Part shown: positions 52,142-62,085 of the stretch, piece by piece
How positions within the stretch are numbered: the stretch's first letter is position 1
Layout of the letters: each line of letters opens with the position of its first letter
NCBI GenBank assembly: GCA_947498125.1
Contig: CANMJH010000004.1
Location: 1-64,000, forward strand
Reading direction: 5' to 3'
Length of the DNA: 64,000 bases
Source: an uncultured Nioella sp.
Lineage (GTDB): Bacteria; Pseudomonadota; Alphaproteobacteria; Rhodobacterales; Rhodobacteraceae
Notes under the pieces: generated by a model
Databases searched by the model: none
Told to the model about the DNA's origin: nothing
What the model saw: the letters and a program-made list of their open reading frames with translations, nothing else
Program-made: the position numbers and the translations under genes

Positions 52142-52725
52142 CTGAAGGCCACCCAGAGAGCGACAAGCCCCAGACACGTGCCGGCCACCCGGTTTAGAAT
52201 TTGCGCGCTGGCGGGGTCGCGGAACCGCCGGGCAAGCCTGTCGCCAAGTGCGGTCCAAACCAAAAAAGCGATAAGATTATTGGCTGTGAAAATCGCAGTG
52301 ATCGTCAGGATTGCCTGAAGGCCGGCGCCCATTGGCAGGAATTGGGAAAACATCAGCGCAATGATCATGTACGCCTTTGGGTTCAGAACCAGAAGCAGCA
52401 CACTGTCCTTGAAATCAGCGCCCCCGACTGCGCCTGGGTCGGCAGCATCAAGCGGACCAGAGAATGCGAGTTTGAAGCCGAGCCAGAGGATATAAGCGGC
52501 CCCGGCATAGTGCAGGATCGCGCCGATTACAGGTGCGGCCAGCAACATTTGCAGTAGGCCAAGGCCAAGCGCGAAAGTGACCGCAAATGTCGCGACGTGA
52601 TACCCAAGATTGGCCCGAAGGGTTGCCCGAAGCCCGTAACGCGCGCCAAGCGCCGCGAAAAAGAGGTTTCCGGGGCCCGGCGAATAGGCCAATGGAAAAA
52701 GAAAGATGAGAAGGGGCACAACCAT
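52138..52725 (-). CDS. LysE/RhtB-family amino-acid exporter
   Basis: A 195-aa membrane protein with six helices of the LysE/RhtB (Threonine efflux) family. The conserved start FLFPLAYSPGPGNLFFAALGARYG is clear, with LNPKAYMI in the middle. It probably exports an amino acid or homoserine lactone; the substrate is not readable. It ends inside the convergent trkH stop and has no close partner. Confidence 0.88.
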   Translation of the reverse strand: MVVPLLIFLFPLAYSPGPGNLFFAALGARYGLRATLRANLGYHVATFAVTFALGLGLLQMLLAAPVIGAILHYAGAAYILWLGFKLAFSGPLDAADPGAVGGADFKDSVLLLVLNPKAYMIIALMFSQFLPMGAGLQAILTITAIFTANNLIAFLVWTALGDRLARRFRDPASAQILNRVAGTCLGLVALWVAFS

Positions 52726-52890
52726 GCCTCAGCTTCGGGCTTTGTGGACGAAACCGCGACCCGGATCTTGCGCAATCTCCGTCTGTTGGGGTCCTGAAAG
52801 GAGTGGCGCCGAGGCGCCACGCTGGCTTGATTAGGGTGTATGGGCGAGGCTCAGGCGTAGGCTGCAGTCATTGCTCCGGAGGCCGCAAAG

Positions 52891-52922
52891 AAAACGGCGG
52901 GCCAATCTGGGCCCGCCGTTTT
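52891..52922 (-). terminator. Bidirectional terminator before SPOR-protease gene
   Basis: AAAACGGCGGGC (52891-52902) pairs with GCCCGCCGTTTT (52911-52922) across an 8-base loop. A and T tracts on both sides let it work on both strands. It most likely ends the minus-strand gene at 52942. Confidence 0.8.
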
Positions 52923-52941
52923 TTGTTTGGTTGGATGCGTT

Positions 52942-54690
52942 TTAGTTCCAGCAGGTCACCAGAACCGCCAGATCCATGCCGCGCCGGGCTAGGGCGGTCC
53001 GTGTCAGGGGCTGGGCTGTGACGGACGCGGCAGTAAGCGTGACGCCTGCATCGGCCAAGATACCGTTCATTTGATCGCCGCGCAGGGCAAAGCTTACCCC
53101 TTCGGGCAAAGCACGGCCTGTCGTCGGTTCTGGCAGGACCATACCGATAACGGTGCCTGCGCTGTCCAATACGGGTGCGCCTGCTTCGGATGGCTCAATA
53201 TCCATCGCAAGGCGTGCGATCATCGGTTCGCCGTTGAGGCCAGACAGATCGGCCAATGTGCCGAAATTCAGCGAAGCCGCGCCAAGGGCACCTTCATAGG
53301 GGAAGCCAGCAACCGCCACATCTGACCGGATTCGGGCCGGTGTTTGCGGAAAGCCTGCAAAGGTTGTCGGCGCCAAGGATTGCGTCGGGCTAAGCACCGC
53401 CACATTCATCGCGGCATCGCTATAACTGACCCGCATCGCATATTGCTCATTGACCAGAACGCGGGTGCAACTGCCCAGATCTTCGGCCGTGGTCAACACG
53501 TTGCCTTGCCCATTCAGAAAGAAACCGCTGCGCGACCAATCAGGCTGGCGTACGGTCAGGCCCGACACAAGATCAGCGCTTTGGTCAAGGCCGGGGTCAA
53601 TCGCGCCAGGATCGAGCGTGCCGGAGAAGGTCGAAAAGCTCTCTTCCAACATCGGCAATACACGGTCCATCTGCGCATCGCGCTCAGGTGTCCAGATCAG
53701 GGTAAAGCCCTTGATCTCGCCGTCTTGCAGCCGGGCCACCGTGTGGCTGCGCAGGGTGCCACTTTGGCCGGTCAATACAAAGCTGTTTTCACGGCGGGAG
53801 CGCTCGCCCTCAAGCGGAACAATGTCCAGTGTTTGCATGATCTCATAAAGACCGCCAAGCGTCGCGCGCGTGCCTTCTTGGCTGATCAGCAGAACCTGAA
53901 CGCCGGAGCCATCAACTTCGTCATATTGGGCAAAGGGAAACTCGTAACGGGAAAATTCGACCATCGCCAAGGGCAGCTCGATTTCGATACCTGCCCGTTC
54001 GTCGCGGACGGTTCGCATTCCCAGTGCGGCCAGTTCACCTTGGTATTGGCCAAGGAGCAATGCGCGTTGACGGGTTGTCAGAACGCCGGTTTCTTCAAAT
54101 CCCTGTGAGGCCTGCCACGAGGCCATGCCGCGGCGCGTTCCGGGGCCAAAAGCGCCATCGATGCCGGAATTGTAATGTCCAAACCACTGCATTGCGATTT
54201 GGAGCGCCTCGCGGGCCGGACGATCCAGCTGTGATTCGCTTTGGCGGGCTTCTTGGACCGTTTCTTCGGGCGGCTCTGGCGCGGCAACGGGTTGCGCCGG
54301 AAGAGCCGGCGTTGCGGGGCCTGCCGGGGCGGCGTCTAGCGTGCTGGCGCCGACGGGAAAATATTGCTGGCTGTAAAGCCCGGCATCGGCCAGATAGCTG
54401 TCGCCAGGAATAGCGCCCTGGCCGCGCAGCCCATTCAAAAGCTGGTTTGCATCGGTTTGGCTATAAGGGCCTAGCGCAATGGCGTACCACCCTGACCGCA
54501 TTTGATAGCCATTTACGTCCGGCAAAATCCGCGAATAGGCCCGCACGCGCGCCTCGGCGGTGGCCAAGTCGGGATGGGCCTCAAGTTGCAGCCAAACGCG
54601 GTCTTGCGCTTCGGCTGCGGGGGCGGTGCCCAAGGCAAGCCCGAGCATCACAAAAAAGCATAGGAAAATCCGGCGAAGTGCCAAAAGCAT
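52942..54690 (-). CDS. SPOR/peptidoglycan-binding protein with degenerate trypsin-like domain
   Basis: A 582-aa exported protein. A signal peptide (FLCFFVMLGLALG, ending near AAEAQ) is followed by a SPOR-like domain (~30-90, WYAIALGPYSQTDANQLL). A Pro-rich linker comes next, then a peptidoglycan-binding domain (~155-205, GHYNSGIDGAFGPGTRRGMASWQ). After ~370 there is a trypsin-like fold. Its triad is lost: the His site is Glu403 (VLTTAEDLG), the Asp site Asn429 (NVAVL) and the Ser site Ala503 (SEAGAPVLD). It is therefore probably a binding protein, not an enzyme. ATG 54690 has GGGGA before it. It lies alone. Confidence 0.82.
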   Translation of the reverse strand: MLLALRRIFLCFFVMLGLALGTAPAAEAQDRVWLQLEAHPDLATAEARVRAYSRILPDVNGYQMRSGWYAIALGPYSQTDANQLLNGLRGQGAIPGDSYLADAGLYSQQYFPVGASTLDAAPAGPATPALPAQPVAAPEPPEETVQEARQSESQLDRPAREALQIAMQWFGHYNSGIDGAFGPGTRRGMASWQASQGFEETGVLTTRQRALLLGQYQGELAALGMRTVRDERAGIEIELPLAMVEFSRYEFPFAQYDEVDGSGVQVLLISQEGTRATLGGLYEIMQTLDIVPLEGERSRRENSFVLTGQSGTLRSHTVARLQDGEIKGFTLIWTPERDAQMDRVLPMLEESFSTFSGTLDPGAIDPGLDQSADLVSGLTVRQPDWSRSGFFLNGQGNVLTTAEDLGSCTRVLVNEQYAMRVSYSDAAMNVAVLSPTQSLAPTTFAGFPQTPARIRSDVAVAGFPYEGALGAASLNFGTLADLSGLNGEPMIARLAMDIEPSEAGAPVLDSAGTVIGMVLPEPTTGRALPEGVSFALRGDQMNGILADAGVTLTAASVTAQPLTRTALARRGMDLAVLVTCWN

Positions 54691-54864
54691 AATAAAAAAT
54701 CCCCTTACCATAGCGGGCTGTCCCCACTTAATTCCGGCGGCAACCTAGCAGAACCATAGGTCGATGCACCAGAAATATAACGCATTGGGCCAAGGTCCAT
54801 GCATTGACCCCGTCTGGTACCGGCTCTAATTAACGCATGCCTTGCCAAACCGGGGATACTTTCC

Positions 54865-55806
54865 ATGGCCGAAACGACCACTCAACCACGCAGCTTTCAG
54901 GAGATTATCCTGAGGCTTCAGGCCTATTGGGCCGCGAAAGGCTGCGCGATCATGCAGCCATATGACATGGAGGTTGGCGCGGGTACGTTTCACCCTGCCA
55001 CAACGCTGCGCTCGCTTGGCACCAATCCGTGGGCTGCGGCCTATGTGCAACCGTCGCGCCGCCCAACGGATGGGCGCTATGGTGAGAACCCCAACCGGTT
55101 GCAGCATTACTACCAGTATCAGGTGCTGATCAAACCCAGCCCGCCCGATCTGCAAGCGCTCTATCTGGGGTCGCTTGCCGCAATTGGCATCGACATGGAC
55201 CTGCATGATATCCGATTTGTCGAAGATGACTGGGAAAGCCCAACATTGGGCGCTTGGGGTCTAGGATGGGAAGTGTGGTGCGACGGCATGGAAGTCAGTC
55301 AGTTCACCTATTTCCAGCAAGTTGGTGGTCACGATTGTAAACCCGTCTCGGGTGAGCTGACCTATGGTCTGGAACGTCTGGCGATGTATGTGCTGGGCGT
55401 TGATCACGTCATGGACATGCCGTTCAACGATCCAAGCGCGCCGATCCCGCTGACCTACGGCGATGTTTTCCGCCAGACAGAAGAAGAATATAGCCGCTTT
55501 AACTTTGATACAGCTGATACAGCGATCCTGCTTAAGCATTTCGAAGATGCCGAGGCGGAATGTGAGGCGATTTTGTCTGCCGAACATGACGACCCCAAAA
55601 CCGGCAAACGCATCATCATGGCGCACCCTGCTTATGATCAATGCATCAAGGCCAGCCATCTCTTTAACCTTTTGGACGCACGTGGCGTGATTTCTGTGAC
55701 CGAGCGTCAGGCCTATATTGGCCGGGTTCGTAGCCTTTCCAAAAAATGTGCAGATGCCTTTGTGATGACCGAGGCAGGCGGGCATTCCGCCGAAGACGCG
55801 GCATGA
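54865..55806 (+). CDS. glyQ: Glycyl-tRNA synthetase alpha subunit
   Basis: A 313-aa alpha chain of the bacterial alpha2-beta2 GlyRS, which carries the aminoacylation site. Class II motifs: [36 protein letters not shown] and [14 protein letters not shown]. It is coupled by a 4-bp overlap to a DUF6446 gene, with glyS after that. The order glyQ-DUF6446-glyS is one I associate with Rhodobacterales. Confidence 0.97.
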   Translation: MAETTTQPRSFQEIILRLQAYWAAKGCAIMQPYDMEVGAGTFHPATTLRSLGTNPWAAAYVQPSRRPTDGRYGENPNRLQHYYQYQVLIKPSPPDLQALYLGSLAAIGIDMDLHDIRFVEDDWESPTLGAWGLGWEVWCDGMEVSQFTYFQQVGGHDCKPVSGELTYGLERLAMYVLGVDHVMDMPFNDPSAPIPLTYGDVFRQTEEEYSRFNFDTADTAILLKHFEDAEAECEAILSAEHDDPKTGKRIIMAHPAYDQCIKASHLFNLLDARGVISVTERQAYIGRVRSLSKKCADAFVMTEAGGHSAEDAA

Positions 55807-56327
55807 CGAAAGGAAAATTCGTGGCCTCAGCAATTGTTCTTTCGGCTGCCGCGGCGGGCGCGCTTTTGTGGTGGACTGAAACCCGCGCCTATTACTATCC
55901 GGTGGACGCCGAGATGGTGACGATCGAAGCAACAACTTTTTCCGGTACGCTCGATCCGCTGCCTATTGCGGATGTGGACGCGATTGATGCCGATACATCC
56001 CCGCTGAGATACCGCGCCTGTTTCTCAACGCCGCTATCATTGGCAATGATGACCGAGACATACGAGCCATACGAGGATGCGACGCCGCTAAATACCCCCG
56101 GCTGGTTCGACTGCTACGACGCCGATGCCATTGCGGCCCAAATCGCAACGGGCGACGCGCTGGCCTTTCTTGGCGAAGCAAACTTCATCTACGGCTTTGA
56201 TCGCGTCATCGTCGTAAATCAATCCGGCCAGGGCTATGCCTGGCACCAAATCAATCGTTGTGGATCTGCCGTTTATGACGGCGACCCAGCACCGCGAGGC
56301 TGCCCGCCAGCGCCCGAGAGGAACTGA
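55803..56327 (+). CDS. DUF6446-family membrane-anchored protein
   Basis: A 174-aa protein with one N-terminal transmembrane helix ([18 protein letters not shown]) and a periplasmic part with three or four Cys ([28 protein letters not shown]). It contains [11 protein letters not shown] and [21 protein letters not shown]. It is always found between glyQ and glyS in the genomes I recall; function unknown. ATG 55803 overlaps the glyQ stop (ATGA), so both are translated together. Confidence 0.8.
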   Translation: MTKGKFVASAIVLSAAAAGALLWWTETRAYYYPVDAEMVTIEATTFSGTLDPLPIADVDAIDADTSPLRYRACFSTPLSLAMMTETYEPYEDATPLNTPGWFDCYDADAIAAQIATGDALAFLGEANFIYGFDRVIVVNQSGQGYAWHQINRCGSAVYDGDPAPRGCPPAPERN

Positions 56328-56328
56328 T

Positions 56329-58377
56329 ATGCCCGATCTTCTGCTCGAAATTTTCTCTGAAGAGATCCCCGCGCGCATGCAAACCCGCGCGGCAAATGAC
56401 CTGAAAAAACTGGTTACGGATGGGCTGGTCGAGGCGGGCCTGACCTATAAATCAGCCGGTGCCTTTTCGACGCCGCGCCGCCTGTGTCTGACCATCGAGG
56501 ATTTGACCAGCGAAAGCCCCGATGTCACCGAGGAACGCAAAGGCCCTCGCGCCGATGCGCCGGAAAAAGCACTTGAAGGGTTTTTGCGGGCCACCGGCCT
56601 GACGAAAGACCAGCTTGAGCTGCGCGATGAGAAAAAAGGCCAGACCTATTTCGCCCGCATCACCAAGCCGGGCCGGGCCGCGACCGACATTCTAGCCGAG
56701 GTGATCCCGGCAACGATCCGCAATTTTCCTTGGCCCAAATCCATGCGGTGGGGCGCAGGTAGCTTGCGTTGGGTTCGCCCTTTGCATTCAGTGTTGTGCA
56801 TCTTGACCGCCGAAGATGGGGCCGAAACCGTCCCCTTTGATATCGATGGCATCGTCTCCGGTAACACGACCGAAGGCCACCGTTTCATGGCGCCGGGCCG
56901 TTTTGAGGTCTCGTCCTTTGACGATTATGTCGCCAAGCTGAAATCTGCAAAAGTTGTGCTATCTGCAGAGGAACGCGCCGAGGCGATCTGGCATGATGCC
57001 ACCAACATGGCCTTCGCGGCCGGTCTTGAGGTTGTGGAAGACAAAGGCCTTTTGGCCGAGGTCGCGGGCCTTGTCGAATGGCCGGTTGTGCTGATGGGCG
57101 AAATTGGCGCCGATTTCCTTGGATTGCCGCCAGAGGTGCTACAAACCTCCATGCGCGAGCACCAGAAATTCTTCTCGGTCAAAAACGCCAAAACCGGCCT
57201 GATCGAGCGATTCATCACGGTCGCCAATCGCGAGACCGTGGATCACGGCGCGACCATTTTGGCGGGCAACAACAAGGTGCTTTCGGCGCGCCTTTCGGAT
57301 GCGAAATTCTTCTGGGAAAACGATCTGCGCATTGCCAAGGCCGATGTCTCCGAATGGACGCAGCGCCTTGAAAACGTGACATTCCACAACAAGCTGGGCA
57401 CGCAAGCCGCCCGCATTGACCGGATTGCTGCGTTGGCGCGCGAACTGGCCCCAATTGTGGGCGCGGATGCCGATGACGCTGAAACCGCCGCGCGCATCGC
57501 CAAGGCCGACCTATCCTCGGAAATGGTCTACGAGTTCCCTGAATTGCAGGGCCTCATGGGGCGCTATTATGCCGAGGCTGCAGGGTATTCGTCCGAAATC
57601 GCGGCTGCGGCCGAAGATCACTATTCCCCCCTCGGCCCCTCAGATGACGTGCCCACTGCGCCCATCTCGGTGGCCGTCGCCCTCGCCGATAAGCTCGATA
57701 CGCTGACAGGGTTCTGGGCCATCGATGAAAAACCCACAGGTTCAAAAGACCCGTTCGCCCTGCGTCGTGCGGCCCTTGGCGTAATTCGCCTTTTGCTTGG
57801 CAACGCGCTCACGCTGCCGCTTCAGACTGTATTCAAAGATGCCGACTGGTCGGATGACCTGTTGTCGTTCTTCCACGATCGTCTGAAAGTCTACCTGCGC
57901 GATCAGGACATCCCCCATGACGTGATTGACGCCTGCCTTGCGATGCCCGGCAATGACGACCTTGCCCTCCTCGTCAAACGGGCCGAGGCGTTATCAGCCT
58001 TCCTTGCCACAGAAGATGGCGAAAACCTCGTGCAGGGCTATAAACGTGCGGCCAATATTCTGACGCAGGCTGAGGCCAAAGATGGCGTGGAATACCGCTA
58101 CGGCGCTGATGTGAAATATGCCGAAACCGATGAGGAGAAAACCCTCTTCGCGGCCCTCGAAACAGCGTCCGCCGCTGTTCAGCCGGCGCTTGAAGCGGAT
58201 GATTTCCCAACAGCCATGTCCGCCATGGCAGGTCTGCGCGCGCCGATTGATGCGTTTTTTGAAGCGGTCAAAGTCAATGCCGATTCCGAGATCATGCGCC
58301 GCAATCGCCTCAATCTTCTACATGACATCACGGCGGCTTGCGGTAAAATCGCCGATCTCTCTCGCCTCGAAGGGTAA
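56329..58377 (+). CDS. glyS: Glycyl-tRNA synthetase beta subunit
   Basis: A 682-aa beta chain of GlyRS, which binds tRNA-Gly. The conserved start LLLEIFSEEIPARMQ, the block WPKSMRWGAGSLRWVRP and the HD-like region with MGRYYAEAAG are readable. The C-terminal anticodon-binding part is helical. ATG 56329 lies just after the DUF6446 stop, with GAGGAAC upstream. Length is normal. It ends the glyQ-DUF6446-glyS operon. Confidence 0.97.
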   Translation: MPDLLLEIFSEEIPARMQTRAANDLKKLVTDGLVEAGLTYKSAGAFSTPRRLCLTIEDLTSESPDVTEERKGPRADAPEKALEGFLRATGLTKDQLELRDEKKGQTYFARITKPGRAATDILAEVIPATIRNFPWPKSMRWGAGSLRWVRPLHSVLCILTAEDGAETVPFDIDGIVSGNTTEGHRFMAPGRFEVSSFDDYVAKLKSAKVVLSAEERAEAIWHDATNMAFAAGLEVVEDKGLLAEVAGLVEWPVVLMGEIGADFLGLPPEVLQTSMREHQKFFSVKNAKTGLIERFITVANRETVDHGATILAGNNKVLSARLSDAKFFWENDLRIAKADVSEWTQRLENVTFHNKLGTQAARIDRIAALARELAPIVGADADDAETAARIAKADLSSEMVYEFPELQGLMGRYYAEAAGYSSEIAAAAEDHYSPLGPSDDVPTAPISVAVALADKLDTLTGFWAIDEKPTGSKDPFALRRAALGVIRLLLGNALTLPLQTVFKDADWSDDLLSFFHDRLKVYLRDQDIPHDVIDACLAMPGNDDLALLVKRAEALSAFLATEDGENLVQGYKRAANILTQAEAKDGVEYRYGADVKYAETDEEKTLFAALETASAAVQPALEADDFPTAMSAMAGLRAPIDAFFEAVKVNADSEIMRRNRLNLLHDITAACGKIADLSRLEG

Positions 58378-58397
58378 CGGCATTCTATGATCGGGGC

Positions 58398-58448
58398 GTG
58401 GGGGCTGGCCCCCACAAAACGGGGGGTGCGGGGGGAGAATCCCCCCGC
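58398..58448. repeat. REP-like GC-rich double palindrome
   Basis: Two perfect 8-bp stems: GTGGGGGC/GCCCCCAC (58398-58415) and GCGGGGGG/CCCCCCGC (58428-58448), separated by 12 bases. The spacing and composition are those of dispersed extragenic palindromes in Rhodobacteraceae. A related element lies at 3075-3117. It may also end glyS transcription. Confidence 0.6.
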
Positions 58449-58587
58449 TGGTCGACGCGCATAGCGCGGCGAAACCGCCCGTTTTCCGGCAATTGCCTCA
58501 CAAAAATGCCGCAGCGCCGCGTAACGCTGGACCTGACGGTCTTTCGATGTATTGTCGCGACAATCCGTAAAACCGCAGGGATGCCCA

Positions 58588-61101
58588 ATGCCGCAGCCGC
58601 CCGACATGCTTGAAATCACCCCCACCGCCGCGATCCGCAATGATCAGCACGGCAACCGGGCCAAATGTCTGCAGCGGTTGGTTCGGCTTGACCTGCCGGT
58701 GCCTCTATCCGTTGCGCTTTCCTTTGACGCCGTGCGTGGGTTGGCTCTTGGTCGGCAGCCAAATCTTGGCCTCCTATCCAAGATCTTTGACGCCGATGAT
58801 CTGCTCTCGGTCCGCTCATCCTCAGAAGCGGCAGATTGGGGTGGCCCGGGCGCGGTTTTGAATATCGGGATGAACACCCGAATTGCCGATAAAATCGCCG
58901 AATCCCATGGCCGCGATGTTGCTGATGCACTCTACCTTTCGTTCATTCGCCGTTATGCCGTCGATGTGCTCCGCCTTGATGACGATCTCTTTGATGGTCC
59001 TATGACGCCGTCGATTGCTCTCGCCCATTATGAAGACGAGATGGAAGAGTCCTTTCCGCAGGATGTTGAAACCCAGATGGCCGAAGTGCTCCGCTCGATG
59101 GCGCGCGCCTGGGAAGGGACATCGGCGCGCCTTTTGCGTCAGGCCCAAGGCGCGCCAGCCGATGCCGGGCTTGGACTGGTCATTCAACGCATGTCGCTCA
59201 CCGTTGGCAAAGGCGAGTCCGGATCGGGCGTGATGCAATTTGTGTCGACCCAAACTGGTGCACCGCAAGCCACGGGGCGTTATTTGCCTCATAGTCAGGG
59301 CCGTGCGGCCCTGAGCGAGGCGGATGCACAATTTATCGAAAGTGATGACCGCGGCCCTGCCTTAGAAGATCGCTGCCCCGAAGCAGTGATGGCGCTAAAA
59401 TCGTTTGGTGACATTATCCGCACGCGCCTTCGCGAAGAAATGCAGATCGAATTTACGCTGCGAGATTGCGAACTGACAGTTCTCGACGCGGTACGTGTTC
59501 CCAGATCCGCACGTGCCGAGGTGCGTATCGCCGTAGATTTGGCAGAAAGTGGCATCATCCCGAAAGAAGAGGCGTTGATGCGCATTGATCCGGGAACGCT
59601 TAATCAGTTGATGCATCGTCAGATCCGTTCTGACGCGCCGCGTGACATGCTTTGTCAGGGCATTGCTGCCGCGCCCGGGGCGGCCACTGGCCAGATTGTG
59701 TTTTCAGCAACAGCTGCACAAACCTGCGCCGCGCAAGATATTCCATGTATCCTGATCCGCCGTGAAACCAGCCCAGAGGATATTCGCGGTATGCATGCCG
59801 CCGATGCCATCGTGACGGAACGGGGCGGAATGACCAGCCACGCCGCTGTGATCGCGCGCGGGCTTGGTGTGCCTTGTGTGACCGGCGCTATCGATTTGCA
59901 GATGAGCATGCGCAAGAAGACTTTGACGGTTCCGGGCCGCAAAGTGTTTCACGAAGGCGATATCATTACCGTCGACGGCAGCACGGGCCAGATCATGGCC
60001 GGCCCGGTTGAGATGATTGAACCGGCTATGGGCGGCGCTTTTGCGACGCTATTGAAATGGGCAGACGAGGCTCGCGATATGGGCATTCGGGCCAATGCCG
60101 ACACGGCTGAAGATGCGCGTGTTGCGATGCAGTTCGGTGTTGACGGGATCGGCCTGTGCCGGACCGAGCATATGTTCTTTGATCCCATCCGCCTGACTGT
60201 GATGCGCGAGATGATTTTTGCGGAAGAGGCCGAGGATCGCGCCGCCGTTCTGGACCGGCTTTTGCCCATGCAGCGCGCGGATTTCATCGAACTATTTGAG
60301 CTGATGCAGGGGCAACCTGTGTGTATTCGCCTCTTTGATCCGCCCTTGCATGAATTCTTGCCCACAGGCCGCGATGCGATCCGATCGCTGGCTGCAGCCC
60401 TTGATCTGCCAGCAAGCGAAGTCGCGACGCGGATCGAAAGCTTGCAGGAATTCAACCCAATGCTGGGTATGCGCGGCGTGCGTTTGGGGATCACCATTCC
60501 GGAAATTTACGAGATGCAAGCCCGCGCGATCTTTGAAGCGACTGTGGCTGCCTCAAAAGGCCGTGAACCTGTGGTGCCTGAGATCATGATCCCCCTAGTC
60601 AGTGCCAAGCGCGAAGTTGAGCTGATTAAAGACCGTGTCGATGCCATTGCCGCATCGGTCCGTAATGAAAGCGGCACGGACTTTACCTATCGTCTTGGCG
60701 TTATGGTTGAAACGCCCCGCGCGGCGCTGCGCGCAGCCGAGATTGCCGAACACTCTGCCTTCTTATCCTTCGGGACGAACGATCTGACACAAATGACCTA
60801 CGGCCTCAGCCGCGACGATGCCGGGCGCTTTATGTCGGCATATGTCAATCAGGGCGTCTATGACGAGGACCCGTTCCAGCGCATGGATCAGGATGGCGTG
60901 GGTGAGCTTTTGCTTCTTGGCGTTGAGCGTGGGCGCAGTGTGCGGCCCGATATTACTTTGTCGATGTGCGGCGAACATGGGGGCAATCCAGAATCCATTG
61001 CCTTCTGTCGGTCGGCTGGAATGACCTATGTGTCCTGTTCGCCTTTCCGGGTTCCGGTTGCCAAGTTGGCGGCCGCACAATTGGCGATTAAAGACATATA
61101 A
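58588..61101 (+). CDS. PPDK-like PEP-utilising enzyme
   Basis: An 837-aa protein of the pyruvate phosphate dikinase family. The C-terminal TIM barrel has the catalytic Cys in LSMCGEHGG (Cys794), and the swivelling domain has the phospho-His in GGMTSHAAV (His418). The N-terminal ATP-grasp part is short and its Gly-rich start is altered (HGNRAKCLQRL in place of the GGKGAN type), though SVRSS remains. It would interconvert PEP and pyruvate if the nucleotide site works. ATG 58588 follows GCAGGGAT. It is shorter than usual PPDK by some 40-60 residues. The gene stands alone. Confidence 0.82.
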   Translation: MPQPPDMLEITPTAAIRNDQHGNRAKCLQRLVRLDLPVPLSVALSFDAVRGLALGRQPNLGLLSKIFDADDLLSVRSSSEAADWGGPGAVLNIGMNTRIADKIAESHGRDVADALYLSFIRRYAVDVLRLDDDLFDGPMTPSIALAHYEDEMEESFPQDVETQMAEVLRSMARAWEGTSARLLRQAQGAPADAGLGLVIQRMSLTVGKGESGSGVMQFVSTQTGAPQATGRYLPHSQGRAALSEADAQFIESDDRGPALEDRCPEAVMALKSFGDIIRTRLREEMQIEFTLRDCELTVLDAVRVPRSARAEVRIAVDLAESGIIPKEEALMRIDPGTLNQLMHRQIRSDAPRDMLCQGIAAAPGAATGQIVFSATAAQTCAAQDIPCILIRRETSPEDIRGMHAADAIVTERGGMTSHAAVIARGLGVPCVTGAIDLQMSMRKKTLTVPGRKVFHEGDIITVDGSTGQIMAGPVEMIEPAMGGAFATLLKWADEARDMGIRANADTAEDARVAMQFGVDGIGLCRTEHMFFDPIRLTVMREMIFAEEAEDRAAVLDRLLPMQRADFIELFELMQGQPVCIRLFDPPLHEFLPTGRDAIRSLAAALDLPASEVATRIESLQEFNPMLGMRGVRLGITIPEIYEMQARAIFEATVAASKGREPVVPEIMIPLVSAKREVELIKDRVDAIAASVRNESGTDFTYRLGVMVETPRAALRAAEIAEHSAFLSFGTNDLTQMTYGLSRDDAGRFMSAYVNQGVYDEDPFQRMDQDGVGELLLLGVERGRSVRPDITLSMCGEHGGNPESIAFCRSAGMTYVSCSPFRVPVAKLAAAQLAIKDI

Positions 61102-61289
61102 GTGACACGATTCCAAATCATTACGGGATGACGTTAATTGATTCGAACCACCGCGCTTCGCTAGCTGTTGGGGGCGTGTTAACCCTCGGCAACTAGATTG
61201 GCGCTCAGTTGGACGGCTCAGATGCAACTCGCTAAATATGTGCGTCGAAGCATTAAGCCCGGAACAACCGGACGAAACGGGGGCCCAGA

Positions 61290-61967
61290 ATGGGACAGTT
61301 GAGCATCCGGCGCAGTCTATGCGCCATCGCGTTTTGCGTTATGAGTGGCACGGGCGCCACGGCTGATGTCGTTGCAGCGACGTCGACCGATCCAACTCTG
61401 GATTTGAACGCCAGCCTTGCGTCGGTCATGTCGACCGAGCACACCGCCTTTTCGGCGGTCAGCCCTTTGCGATTGTCGGCCATCGGCTCAGTTTTCTCGC
61501 GAAATTCCGATACTGTGATCTCCAGTGGTGCGCCTTACACAACGGCAGACCTTGATCGCATGCCGCGCGCCCGCGGCGGACGTCAATGGGCCTGCCTGAC
61601 TGAAGCACTCTATTTCGAAGCACGCGGTGAAAGCACCGATGGGCAATTTGCGGTTGCCGAAGTCATTCTGAACCGCGTCGATGACCCACGATATCCAAGC
61701 AATGTCTGTGATGTCGTCAATCAGGGCACTGGCCGGCGCTTTGCCTGTCAGTTCACCTATACATGTGATGGTCAGCCCGAAGATATCAACGATACAGCGA
61801 TCCATCGCCGCTTGGGCAAAATAGCCCGTGTGATGATCGACGGCGCGCCGCGCAATCTCACATCGGGCGCAACGCATTATCACGCCGATTGGGTCAGCCC
61901 GAACTGGGCGCGGGTTTTCCCGCAAACCGCGCAGATCGGAACACATATCTTCTATCGGCAGAATTAA
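61290..61967 (+). CDS. SleB-type cell-wall hydrolase
   Basis: A 225-aa exported protein with a signal peptide (IRRSLCAIAFCVMSG, ending near ATADV) and a hydrolase_2 (SleB/CwlJ) domain from ~95. The catalytic Glu is in LYFEARGE, followed by AVAEVILNRV and NVCDVVNQG. Such enzymes cut peptidoglycan glycan strands. No germination genes are present, so it likely remodels the cell wall during growth. It has a 188-bp upstream gap. Confidence 0.88.
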   Translation: MGQLSIRRSLCAIAFCVMSGTGATADVVAATSTDPTLDLNASLASVMSTEHTAFSAVSPLRLSAIGSVFSRNSDTVISSGAPYTTADLDRMPRARGGRQWACLTEALYFEARGESTDGQFAVAEVILNRVDDPRYPSNVCDVVNQGTGRRFACQFTYTCDGQPEDINDTAIHRRLGKIARVMIDGAPRNLTSGATHYHADWVSPNWARVFPQTAQIGTHIFYRQN

Positions 61968-62085
61968 GCCGCAGTTCAGGGTAAGACGCTCGCCTCTTGC
62001 CGGCCTAGTGGCGCAACTAATACGTGCATGGGACAGTGGGTGCTGTTAAACGGCCCCATCTGCCGCAACTTTGGCCCGTAGACCT

